Below are positions 17,775-26,262 of a stretch of 35,838 bases of DNA, piece after piece. The notes below the pieces were generated by a model. The model was not told where the DNA came from and made no database searches. It saw only the letters and a program-made list of their open reading frames with translations. The position numbers were made by a program, and so were the translations under genes. The stretch comes from an uncultured Verrucomicrobiota bacterium (GTDB lineage Bacteria; Verrucomicrobiota; Verrucomicrobiia; Limisphaerales; UBA1319), in the NCBI GenBank assembly GCA_903845125.1, contig CAIMWS010000221.1, positions 1 to 35,838 on the forward strand, read 5' to 3'. Within the stretch, counting starts at the first letter, position 1, and each line of letters begins with the position of its first letter.

Positions 17775-20700
17775 TTAGGGCCTGGGAATGACCGGCGCGG
17801 TTTTCAAGCGGGGCCGGACCGGCAGTTTTTCGATGCCTGCAAATTGGGGATCGGCCATGGAGCGGATTTCCTCCTCGCCCAGGAATGGGCAATTGGCATC
17901 CACCCAGGCAATGAGGCGGAGCAATTCGCCCGGTGCCATGCGCACGTCATAATGTTTTCCGCTGCCAGCCAGATCGACTAGATGGCTGCGGGGGGAAAGG
18001 TAGCGCAACGGTCTTAACGACCGGTGAATGGTTGAGGGGCCATCAGTGCCGGGATCTTGTGGATAAACGTCTTCCGGTTTCAGGCCGTAAACAGGGATGG
18101 CCGCCGCAATTCCCCACCCTGCTTGGCCCCGATTGGGAACCGGTTCCGGCCAGGCCGCCGGGCCCAGGAACGTCAAATAAGGCTCCTTGAACAGTTGGAA
18201 AGCGCCCTGAGCCGGGCGCAAGGTCAGATCCAGTTTTTCACGTGCCAGGCCCTCGCCCTGGTGGCACTGGCCGCAATGGCGGTCCAGCAGGGGCTGCACA
18301 AACCGCTCGTAGCTGATGCTTTCCGAACCCCACAGCGGCGGACTCAAAGGCGTGGGCGGATGTTTCGCGGCCAGCCCGGCCTGATTTGGCGGAGCCAGGC
18401 TGTGCATGCGGTGGCAGCCAACACAACCGCGGCGCTCGCCCGGCAGCACGCCGGTGAAAGATCGCATGGTGTGCACCGCCCGTTGCTGGGCGTCCAGCAG
18501 TTGAAAGAATAGGGCCTGGCCAGGGGGCGCCTCGAAATAAACCGAGCCATCCGGCTCCACCGGAACCGTGGTGACGATGCGTTTGACCGCTTCCGATTGC
18601 ACCGCGGAAACGGCCGGGCCCGAGTAAGCGAAGACTTTTTGCCAGGTGGAATAGGTTTTGGCGTCCTGCTGGAATACGCGCAAATACTTGACCGCCCCGC
18701 GTGGCAATTCCGGCACTCCCTGCAGCACATCGCCACTATAAAAAACCCCCGGCTGCGCCGGCTTCCGGTCCTGGCCCGTCCCCGGCCAGGCCACCAAGTC
18801 CGGGTGGTGGGGCGGCACTGGGCGCGGCCGGATGGGCATGGCATACCAGGCGTTGTGGGTGCCCTCGTGGATCAGTTCGCGGTTTCCATGCACATCCATC
18901 AGGTAAATGCGGAATTTGTCTGACGGCCCGCGGGCAGACACCAGGAAGTCTTCCCCGGAAAGTGGATAAGGCCCCAGGTAGCCATTATAGCGCCCCGAGG
19001 AGTGAAAGTCAGAGGCAAAGGGGCGGTCCAGCGGGGAATTGCCGACTTCGGCCCATGGCTGATCAAAGGTGACCCGGGTTAAACCGTGGGGAAAATTGGA
19101 ACCTTGGTCCGGATCGATGATGCCGATGGTCCCATGGAACCAATCATGATGGCCCACCGAGGTGAACATCACCCGGCCGCTGCCGGGCATGGGCCGCGGC
19201 TCCGCGGGGTGATCGGGCCACACGCTTTGGTTTCCCCAAAAAACCGCAGTCTGGGTTCCATCCTGGCGGGTGGTCCACAGGCTTTGCACCCGGTTTTGAT
19301 CCTTGTCGGAATATTCCCAGCGCGAATAAACCACCCGCCCGTCGTTGAGCAAAGCGGGAACAAAATCCGGTTCGCTGTTCATGCTCAGCAGATAGAGATT
19401 GCTGCCATCGGCATCACAGCGTGCCAGCACATAGGAATAGATATATGGGCCGCAGCGAACGTAAGTATTACCCCGGGTGGTGGTGAACAGGATTTGCCCG
19501 CTGGGCAGGCAGACCGGGTCGATGTCGTCATAATCACTGTCCGTGATCTGCCTTAACCCGGTGCCGTCGAGGTTGATCTCATAAAGATGAAAGCTTTTCT
19601 GATCCTGGGGTTTGAAGCAAAAGACCACTTTCCGGGCGTCGAAGGATAATTCCGGGCGCCAATAACTGCCGGACTGCCCAGTTGGCAAAACCCGAACCGG
19701 ACGGTCCGGATGCAAACCGTCCAATACCAGTAAGCGTCCCCCCGGGACGGCCATAATCCCCATGCGATGGACCGCTTCGTGGGTGGATTCGGATCCTTGA
19801 GGGTAAGGTTGATCGATGAAAAGTAACTGCTGGAAATCCACGGCTGGGTTTTTTAGCAGGATGGCATGTTTGGCCCGGCGAACCGCCAGGTAAAGTTCTT
19901 TGCCAACTTTCCCGCGCACGGCCTTCCCGCCGAGTTGCCGGGCTTGCTGTTCCAGCGCATCGAGCACCGCCAGTTCAGCATTCAGGTTGGGAGTCTTGGG
20001 GTTCCGGGCCAGGCGCGTCGCCAGGTCTCGTGCCCAGCCAATTTCCCGGATGGCACGCGGCAGCAACGGTTGTCCCTCGGCTTGGAATAACCAGTCCACA
20101 ACCTGCGGTGAATCGCCGGGTTCGACCCAAGTCACCGGCAGATCGTATTTTTCCAGCAAATAACGACGTGTTTGTTCCCGCTCGCGCGCATCCAAGGCGC
20201 GCCGGTAGAGGAGGATTTCGGCGATGTCTCCCTGTAGGAATTGGGTTCCGAGGGCGCCGATGTTCAAAACCTCCTGGTTGGCGGCTATCCGTCCCGCCAC
20301 TGTCTGCTGCCGCTCGAGGCCCGCTTCCATGAATCCGCGGGCATCCCGTCCATCGTAAACCAACTCGACCAACCGGAATCCCGCTCCCAGGCTCCCGCCA
20401 AATTGAAAATACCCATGGTCCCCGGAGGCAAGGCCCAAGTGTGGCCAGGCTTTTTGAGCATCGCCGCTTACCGCAATGCCGTAACCGGTCCAAGGCGGTC
20501 CCCATTGGTTTTTGCTGAACAGCCACATATCCCCTCCGGAATGCCCAACCCGGGCCACCACATAGGCGGTGATGGATTCCAAATCCAGCGCCGGCGAATG
20601 GCCGGCGGAAAAACACTGCCGCCGGGATGCCTCAAAATGCACCACTGGAAAGGCGCCCTCGGACGCTTTAAGATAGGTGGGTTGTTTTTCCAACGTGGCT

Positions 20701-20945
20701 TGCCGGGCATCATGGTGGTATTGGCTTTTATCGGTCCAGGCGGCCAATCCTCCCCCGGTGGCCAGTGGGGTTCCCAGCCTCCCTCGGCCATCGATATCCT
20801 GGGCATCCAGCCACAAGACCAAATCGGGTCCGGAGGCCGGCACCTGGGCCGGCACGGAGGCTACCGCTGCTGGCAAAGCGCCAGTGGCTCCTGCCAAAGC
20901 TGTGGCCAAAACCAACGATTGGACCGACCGGCGATAGGTATTCAT
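17775..20945 (-). CDS. Secreted LamG - PD40 propeller - di-haem cytochrome protein (hydrazine-synthase-alpha-like)
   Basis: The start at 20945 is preferred over the longer frame because the upstream gene's TAA overlaps this ATG (TAATG), giving 1056 residues with a signal peptide (LVLATALAGATGALPAAVA). A concanavalin/LamG-like domain follows at about 40-270 (PDLVLWLDAQDIDGRG ... GDIAEILLYRRALDAREREQ). The middle has PD40-type propeller strands (FHLYEINLDGTGLRQITDSD, YDDIDPVCLPSGQILFTTTRG). Near the end are two c-type haem sites, CVGCH at 841-845 and CGQCH at 891-895. This propeller-plus-CxxCH design resembles the hydrazine synthase alpha subunit family, but homologues are widespread in Planctomycetes and Verrucomicrobia that do not make hydrazine, so no such activity is claimed. 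Likely a periplasmic redox or glycan-binding protein acting with the coupled DUF4838 protein. Confidence 0.8.
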   Translation of the reverse strand: MNTYRRSVQSLVLATALAGATGALPAAVASVPAQVPASGPDLVLWLDAQDIDGRGRLGTPLATGGGLAAWTDKSQYHHDARQATLEKQPTYLKASEGAFPVVHFEASRRQCFSAGHSPALDLESITAYVVARVGHSGGDMWLFSKNQWGPPWTGYGIAVSGDAQKAWPHLGLASGDHGYFQFGGSLGAGFRLVELVYDGRDARGFMEAGLERQQTVAGRIAANQEVLNIGALGTQFLQGDIAEILLYRRALDAREREQTRRYLLEKYDLPVTWVEPGDSPQVVDWLFQAEGQPLLPRAIREIGWARDLATRLARNPKTPNLNAELAVLDALEQQARQLGGKAVRGKVGKELYLAVRRAKHAILLKNPAVDFQQLLFIDQPYPQGSESTHEAVHRMGIMAVPGGRLLVLDGLHPDRPVRVLPTGQSGSYWRPELSFDARKVVFCFKPQDQKSFHLYEINLDGTGLRQITDSDYDDIDPVCLPSGQILFTTTRGNTYVRCGPYIYSYVLARCDADGSNLYLLSMNSEPDFVPALLNDGRVVYSRWEYSDKDQNRVQSLWTTRQDGTQTAVFWGNQSVWPDHPAEPRPMPGSGRVMFTSVGHHDWFHGTIGIIDPDQGSNFPHGLTRVTFDQPWAEVGNSPLDRPFASDFHSSGRYNGYLGPYPLSGEDFLVSARGPSDKFRIYLMDVHGNRELIHEGTHNAWYAMPIRPRPVPPHHPDLVAWPGTGQDRKPAQPGVFYSGDVLQGVPELPRGAVKYLRVFQQDAKTYSTWQKVFAYSGPAVSAVQSEAVKRIVTTVPVEPDGSVYFEAPPGQALFFQLLDAQQRAVHTMRSFTGVLPGERRGCVGCHRMHSLAPPNQAGLAAKHPPTPLSPPLWGSESISYERFVQPLLDRHCGQCHQGEGLAREKLDLTLRPAQGAFQLFKEPYLTFLGPAAWPEPVPNRGQAGWGIAAAIPVYGLKPEDVYPQDPGTDGPSTIHRSLRPLRYLSPRSHLVDLAGSGKHYDVRMAPGELLRLIAWVDANCPFLGEEEIRSMADPQFAGIEKLPVRPRLKTAPVIPRP

Positions 20946-22759
20946 TATTTTGTGAGCGACACCGCTTTTTCTTTTTGGAGCTGATCCATCACCTGCTGGC
21001 GATACCGTTCCACCGGCAGGTTCCATTCGTTGAACATGAGCAATCCGGCGCGCTGCGCGGTGGCAAACAAGCGCTGGGCATCCCGCAACCGGTCATCCAC
21101 GCTGCCGTAACCAAGTTGGAGCTGAACATAAAATAGCGGCAACCGGGCCATTTGCACCCGGGCCAGGCATTCCGGATCCTCCTGCGTGCGCTGTTCCGCG
21201 TCATCGAACAGTTGTTGGTAGCGCTGGACCAATTCCCGCGATAGATACCCTTGCCGATGGTCCGCCGGACCGCCAAAAATCTGCAGCCTGGCTCCCGACT
21301 TGGCCAAAACATCATGCTGCAGATCAATACATTGGCGCAAGGGCCCGGCGGCGGCCCCATAAAAGCCTTTCAGGAAATCGTTAATGATCCGATCCACGTT
21401 GCAGGTGGGATTCCAAAGCAACTTTGCCAGCAGGTAAGCCCTCAATTCGGCCCACTCCCCGTGTGCCTCCCGGTTGCCTTGCGAAAACACTCCGCGAGCG
21501 TGGTTGTTGACAAAGAATTGAATATCCGGTTGCAAAATCCGCAGGTTCGGAAATGGGCTGACCAAGTGGCTGAATTGAACCACGTAATCCCAAACGAAAA
21601 CCTGGTTGCAGATTTTCGACCAATTTACCACGTCTTCGCGGAACGAAGCGGAACTGGGTTCCAAGGCGATGGGCTGCCGGCGGTCACACTCAATGCTGCA
21701 AAGCATGATTAGAACATTGGTGGCAGGCCGCAAATTCTTGGGCGGCCGACGGCTATATTGGTAGGACAAGGTGGAAATGGTTTTTTCCGGGAATTCCGCC
21801 GCCACACGGTTGATGAACTCCAGCAGCGAACCCATCGGGGTTCCTTCCCGGACATCAATGGCTTGGCAAGCCGGACACTGGCAATTTCCGCCCGTGTCAT
21901 TTTGGCTCACCGACCAATAATGGGCTTCGGGATTTTTCTGCATCCGCTGGCGTAAATCAGCCACCACGAGGGCGAGAACCTCCGGATGCGTCAGACATAG
22001 CTGTTTATCCGTACGGCGCCGGCCATCCACCAAGGCGAAATATTCGGGGTGCGATTGGAAATATTTCGCCGCCGGCACATGGGTTCCGAAAGTGTGGCAC
22101 CAATAGCCCCAACCGCGATGCTGCTCCCGCCGGAGCCGGCCATCTTGAATGATGCTGGCGTTTCCGTTGAGTTTATTCCGCCTGGCAAACCGGGCATCCA
22201 TGGCATCGCTATAATAAACCTCACGATAGGCAAGCGCTGGTTTTTGAGTGTCCAGGATTTGGCCCAGCATAATATGATTCCGTTTGGGAATCTGACTCAC
22301 TTTTGAGCTTAGCCAGCGGCAGCCGAGATAATCCTCCAAAAAGGCATAAACCCCATAACAGGTGCCCTGGTCCGTCCCCCCTGTAATCACCAACCGGTTG
22401 CCCACCGTCTGGATTGTGAAACCTTCTTCACCCAAGGCTTCGGTGCCAGCAGATATCTTCAGGCCACGCAAACGGCGGCTCGCCCCCAGGACGATTTCAT
22501 ATTCCGCAGGCGGTTGGTCATCGTTGATAATCGGCAGTTCCGCTTGCGAGACCTGCCGGATGAAAGCCTGCAATTCCGTGGCGGCCTCCGTTTCCTTTTC
22601 CGAAGCGGCGGCGGGGATGACAATCCGGTAGCGGCTGGCGCCATCCCGTGCCAATTCCCATTCCTCCGCCAACGTCGTGGTGGACAAAAACAAGGGGCCA
22701 GCCAGCGACAGCCTTAAAAGAGCGCTGATCACTACCTGAAATTTTGTAATTGGTTGCAT
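20945..22759 (-). CDS. Secreted DUF4838 protein, GH20-like N-domain
   Basis: From ATG 22759 (the frame opens at 22807, but this start gives a clean signal peptide MQPITKFQVVISALLRLSLAG...) the product is 604 residues. The first domain, about 35-170, has the AATELQAFIRQV ... YEIVLG ... GEEGFTIQTVGNRLVITGG ... GTCYGVYAFLEDYLGCRW pattern of the alpha/beta domain preceding GH20 and GH84 catalytic domains. The DUF4838 core follows, with HTFGTHVPAAKYFQSHPEYFALVDGRR and SVSQNDTGGNCQCPAC near 283-298 and an NVLIMLCSIEC strand. A TIM-barrel glycosidase is expected for this family, but its reaction is not established. The stop overlaps the ATG of the di-haem propeller gene, so the two proteins are probably made in equal amounts and work on the same glycan in the periplasm. 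Confidence 0.82.
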   Translation of the reverse strand: MQPITKFQVVISALLRLSLAGPLFLSTTTLAEEWELARDGASRYRIVIPAAASEKETEAATELQAFIRQVSQAELPIINDDQPPAEYEIVLGASRRLRGLKISAGTEALGEEGFTIQTVGNRLVITGGTDQGTCYGVYAFLEDYLGCRWLSSKVSQIPKRNHIMLGQILDTQKPALAYREVYYSDAMDARFARRNKLNGNASIIQDGRLRREQHRGWGYWCHTFGTHVPAAKYFQSHPEYFALVDGRRRTDKQLCLTHPEVLALVVADLRQRMQKNPEAHYWSVSQNDTGGNCQCPACQAIDVREGTPMGSLLEFINRVAAEFPEKTISTLSYQYSRRPPKNLRPATNVLIMLCSIECDRRQPIALEPSSASFREDVVNWSKICNQVFVWDYVVQFSHLVSPFPNLRILQPDIQFFVNNHARGVFSQGNREAHGEWAELRAYLLAKLLWNPTCNVDRIINDFLKGFYGAAAGPLRQCIDLQHDVLAKSGARLQIFGGPADHRQGYLSRELVQRYQQLFDDAEQRTQEDPECLARVQMARLPLFYVQLQLGYGSVDDRLRDAQRLFATAQRAGLLMFNEWNLPVERYRQQVMDQLQKEKAVSLTK

Positions 22760-22993
22760 GCCATTTTTTGTGCCCCGCCACCCAGGTGAATGGCGACCCT
22801 CTCCCATCCCGAGTTTTGCCTGCTACCTGAAGCGGCCCTGCCCCCGATCAAGGACCCAGGGTTGCTGCGCGGCGATTTACTGAAATTCTACGGGGGGCCA
22901 CGGGTAACCGCAAGTGCCTAATGGCAAAGAATCCGGCAGGAAAAGGTTGGAATACCGTTGGGCCGGTTAAACCTTCAAACCCTTGGTTTTCAT

Positions 22994-23024
22994 AAAAAAG
23001 CCGTTGCGCATCGCACGCAACGGC
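22994..23024 (-). terminator. Rho-independent terminator after the Fe-S protein gene
   Basis: A perfect 9-bp stem (GCCGTTGCG/CGCAACGGC, 23000-23008 with 23016-23024, 7-nt loop) is followed on the minus strand by six T residues (22994-22999). It lies about 30 bp beyond the stop of the IscA-like gene and separates it from the DUF4838 operon. The remaining 234 bp to the DUF4838 start hold no gene I can support. Confidence 0.9.
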
Positions 23025-23054
23025 ATTTTAAGGCCTGCGAACTCGCGGGAATTC

Positions 23055-23411
23055 TCAGGTCTCGTAAGCGTGACCGCAATCGCACCCTTGGCATGACTTG
23101 GGGTTTGATATACGGAAACCGGATCCTTCAGGGCCAGTCCCATAATCAATGATAGCCCCATGCAAATGTTCCAAGCTGTCAGGATCCATGAGAATCGAAA
23201 ATCCATTACAGTGCTGAATCACATCATCGCTCTGCTGGTCATCAAAAACCATGCCATAACTCATTCCAGAACAACAACCACCTTCCACGTAAAGCCGCAG
23301 GGATTTGCCATTGGTTTCCGGGTCTGAGGTGCGGATGGATTGAATTTCCCGCTCCGCGGCCGGGGTAATGGTCACCGTTGCAACTTGATTCAGACTATCA
23401 GTTTTATTCAT
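23055..23411 (-). CDS. IscA/HesB/ErpA-type iron-sulfur cluster protein
   Basis: The 118-residue product has the A-type carrier fold pattern: VTITPAAEREIQSI at the start, LRLYVEGGCCSGMSYGM, ILMDPDSLEHLHGAIIDYG, and a C-terminal FRISNPKSCQGCDCGHAYET. These proteins bind Fe-S clusters and pass them to target enzymes in the cytoplasm. The three cluster cysteines of the family correspond to Cys46 or Cys47 and the C-x-C at 110 and 112; an extra Cys at 107 gives C-x2-C-x-C in place of the usual CGCG ending, and the first position is a Cys pair. It is monocistronic, ending at a strong terminator. The cbb3 and cytochrome genes nearby do not use Fe-S clusters, though complex III-type ActB does. Confidence 0.87.
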   Translation of the reverse strand: MNKTDSLNQVATVTITPAAEREIQSIRTSDPETNGKSLRLYVEGGCCSGMSYGMVFDDQQSDDVIQHCNGFSILMDPDSLEHLHGAIIDYGTGPEGSGFRISNPKSCQGCDCGHAYET

Positions 23412-23498
23412 CTATCTTAACCTAATCCCGGGGCGATGAGCTGTCAAGCGACAGGCCTGCAGCGAGCCTTCTGCCAGGGCGGAACGGACCTGGAGGCC

Positions 23499-26150
23499 TT
23501 ATCTTTTCTTCAACGCGGCATCGAGGCGGCGCTGGAGGCTGGCCCGCAGGCCACCGGGCAGTTCGGCGAGCAAACGGCTGTATAATTCAACCGCTTCTTT
23601 CCACTGTTGGTTCAGTTCCAGGATAAGTCCGGCAGCCAAGCCTGCCCGGGCCTTCCAAAAAGCATTGGATTGCTCACCGTCGCGCAGGTTTTTTTCATAC
23701 ACTACATTGAGGTAATGGCTCAAGGCGCCCTGCATACAAGCCGTCTTTTCGGTCGGGGAGCGATCGGCCAATTTTTCCAGGACGGCGCCCAAACCCACCT
23801 CGGCGTTGCTGCGGCATTCGATATCGGCCAGCGGCGATTCAATTATTTTAAGGTAATAATTGGTGGCCTGTTCGTAACGGGCCGGTTCCCGGGCTGCGAG
23901 CTGGAAATAACAATCGGCCAACCGTCCCCAAGCTCTGGGAGCCAGCGGATCTCCCTCCGGCACTTTGCCAAATGCCACAATGGCCTTTCCATACTGAGTG
24001 CTCGAGTTGAGCGCCGGCAAATCCGCCGAGGTCAGGGCGATCAAGGTATCCCCAAAAGCCAGGTAAGCTTCGGATAGCAGGGCTTGGGAGCTGTTGGTGT
24101 CGGTGATCAGCAGGTTGATCAATTCGGTGAAGTATTTATGGGCGTTGTTGTAGCCCTGGCGGGCAAAAGCGGCCCGGCCAGCAGCCAACCGTGCCCGCGC
24201 CGCGAGTGGGTGAGTCCGCCATTCCTTGTTTTCATACAGGGCCTGGTAGCGTTGTTCCGCTTCCGCAAACTGGCCCTGGTTGTAAAAAAAATCTCCCACC
24301 CAAAGCTGGGCCGCCGGAGCCAGCTGGCTTTGGGGAAACCGGGTGACGTAATTGGTGAACAAAACCAACGCATTGGTCTCCCGGCCGGCCTGATCCTGAA
24401 TCCAAGCCCGGTCAAACTCGACTTTCGGCAATGCGGTGTGATTGGTGTAAAGCGTCACCCAGTGGTCGAGGATTTTGGCAGCCTCGGCCCATTTGGATTC
24501 CCGGATGAAGCTGCGGGCAATGGCCAGCCGGTTTTCCGGGATCAAGTCGCAATGAGGATAGCGATTGAGCAATTCAGCGTACTTGCTGCGCGCCTGCTCC
24601 ATTTGGCCGAGCTTCGCATAGGCCTGACCCGCTTGCAGGAGCGCGGGTGGGCAATTGGAACTGGTTGGATATTGCGTCAGCAGCTGGTCCAGCGCGGTTT
24701 CGAGTGCCACCGTGTCGCTGGTGGCTATGCTGGCCTTGGTCACCTGGTACAAAGCATGTTCCAGCCAATTGGATGGGGTTGATGCCTGGCTGCCGTATTG
24801 CGCCAGGAATAGCTGGTAATGCCGCAAGGCGTTCGTGGCTTCGCCCTGTTCAAACGAGGCATCCGCTAATTTCATCCGTGCCAGGGCGTGCATGGGTGAA
24901 GTTCGCAGTTTTTGCACCGCTTCCGCGAAAGCCGCCGCCGATTCCTTCCATTGGCGGGCTTCCCAGCAGCACCAACCCCGGTGGTAATATGCCTGGCCGA
25001 GCAGCCCGCTCTGCGGCAGATTAGTGATCACAAAATCGAGGTTGGTCAGCGCCTGCCACAGCGGGCCCTGGTTCAAATTGGTGAGGTTGATGCCGGCGGG
25101 CAACCCCGCTTTCATCAGGCCATGCTCATTCAAGCGTAATTCCCCCAGATTGATGCGGGCCCGGTCTTGCTCCGGATCCTGGGGGAAACTTTTTATGAAT
25201 AACTCCAGGTATTGGATCGCCCCGGTGGCATTAGCCGTTTTTAAATTCAGGTTGATCAGCCGCCAAATGGCCTCGCGGCGCTCGGCGACGGGGAGGTCCG
25301 CCAAATTTTGTTCGTAAATTTGCCGGGCGCGGACGGCATCGTTTAATGCCACCCAGATTTGCCCCTGCAAAAGGATGGTCTTGGCGCGGGAAACCGGGGA
25401 CCCCGCCGCGGTGGCGGCGGTCAGCAAATTAGTCAATCCCGCGGCGGCGGCGGCGGCGCGCTGGTCGGCCAATTGCACACTAGCGAGGAGGAAAAGCCGC
25501 TCCCAAGCCAGTTGGGGAGGCAGTTTACGGGCCGCCAGGTCTTGGAGCACCGTCTCGGCGGTGCGATATTGTTTTTGCGCCAGACAGGCTTCGGCCAGCA
25601 GGAGAAAACCGCGCTGGATATATTCATCTTCCGGCTGTTTGAGCGCCATTTTTTGAAACGCCCCATTGGTCCGAACCAACCGTTCCACGGCATTCGAGGA
25701 GTTGCCCAGCTTGAACCACGAATAGGCTTCCGAATAACAGGCCCGGGTACGCAGGGTGGAGGTCGGGAAATCAGCCAGCAATTGGGCATACAGGGCGGCC
25801 GCCGCCGCGGGATTGCCGTTTTTCAATTGGCACTCACCCATCCACAGGCGGTACTGATCCGCCCATTTTCCGGCAGCTGCATAATTGGCATTCAACAGGT
25901 TGATGGCCGTCTCAAATTGCCCCAGGAAATAGCGGGTTTGGGCCTGCATCAGGATGGCTTCCGGCAGGCGTGCGGAATCCGGATGTTGCGCGGCGAACTC
26001 GTCCAGTTCCCGGGCCGCCCGATCATAAAAGCCGTCCTGAAACGCCTTGGCAGCGGCTTCGAATTGGGTGCCGTCGAGGCCGGCCTCAGCCGCGATTAAC
26101 CGGCCGGCAGCCAGGAACAAAATCCAACAAAAAACCAATATTCTCATCAT
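23499..26150 (-). CDS. Secreted tetratricopeptide-repeat (TPR) protein
   Basis: An 883-residue protein with a short signal peptide (MMRILVFCWILFLAAGRLIAA) followed by TPR-type helix pairs almost to the end: for example FEAAAKAFQDGFYDRAARELDEFA, AILMQAQTRYFLGQFETAINLL, ARSKYAELLNRYPHCDLIPE and WVGDFFYNQGQFAEAEQRYQAL. The spacing and the YP-x-S/P-pattern between repeats resemble the periplasmic YbgF/BamD-like TPR class. No enzymatic motif is visible. Inferred role: periplasmic scaffold for envelope assembly or protein interaction. It is transcribed divergently from lpxK across a 112-bp region with a plausible promoter. An AAGGAG sits 16 nt before the ATG, too far for an ideal Shine-Dalgarno; no closer start was found. 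Confidence 0.83.
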   Translation of the reverse strand: MMRILVFCWILFLAAGRLIAAEAGLDGTQFEAAAKAFQDGFYDRAARELDEFAAQHPDSARLPEAILMQAQTRYFLGQFETAINLLNANYAAAGKWADQYRLWMGECQLKNGNPAAAAALYAQLLADFPTSTLRTRACYSEAYSWFKLGNSSNAVERLVRTNGAFQKMALKQPEDEYIQRGFLLLAEACLAQKQYRTAETVLQDLAARKLPPQLAWERLFLLASVQLADQRAAAAAAGLTNLLTAATAAGSPVSRAKTILLQGQIWVALNDAVRARQIYEQNLADLPVAERREAIWRLINLNLKTANATGAIQYLELFIKSFPQDPEQDRARINLGELRLNEHGLMKAGLPAGINLTNLNQGPLWQALTNLDFVITNLPQSGLLGQAYYHRGWCCWEARQWKESAAAFAEAVQKLRTSPMHALARMKLADASFEQGEATNALRHYQLFLAQYGSQASTPSNWLEHALYQVTKASIATSDTVALETALDQLLTQYPTSSNCPPALLQAGQAYAKLGQMEQARSKYAELLNRYPHCDLIPENRLAIARSFIRESKWAEAAKILDHWVTLYTNHTALPKVEFDRAWIQDQAGRETNALVLFTNYVTRFPQSQLAPAAQLWVGDFFYNQGQFAEAEQRYQALYENKEWRTHPLAARARLAAGRAAFARQGYNNAHKYFTELINLLITDTNSSQALLSEAYLAFGDTLIALTSADLPALNSSTQYGKAIVAFGKVPEGDPLAPRAWGRLADCYFQLAAREPARYEQATNYYLKIIESPLADIECRSNAEVGLGAVLEKLADRSPTEKTACMQGALSHYLNVVYEKNLRDGEQSNAFWKARAGLAAGLILELNQQWKEAVELYSRLLAELPGGLRASLQRRLDAALKKR

Positions 26151-26173
26151 GATCGGTCGAATATAGCTCCTTC

Positions 26174-26201
26174 ATTATGCCAGAGGCGCCTCGCTGGTCA
26201 A
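26174..26201 (-). promoter_or_regulatory. Candidate sigma70-type promoter for the TPR gene
   Basis: On the minus strand TTGACC (26201-26196) is followed after 16 bp by CATAAT (26179-26174), each one mismatch from the TTGACA/TATAAT consensus. Transcription would start near 26167, leaving a leader of about 17 nt before the ATG at 26150. Verrucomicrobial promoters are poorly characterised, so this rests on the general bacterial consensus. Confidence 0.42.
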
Positions 26202-26262
26202 AACTAAAGCCCGCCCATTCGCCGCTTGCTCTTGGGCGCCACCGCAGGCAAAGTGCCCCAGA

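Noticed and set aside
17775..20945. Hydrazine synthase or anammox function
   Set aside because: Only the propeller plus two CxxCH architecture is shared; no other hydrazine or anammox gene is near and the neighbours concern glycans.
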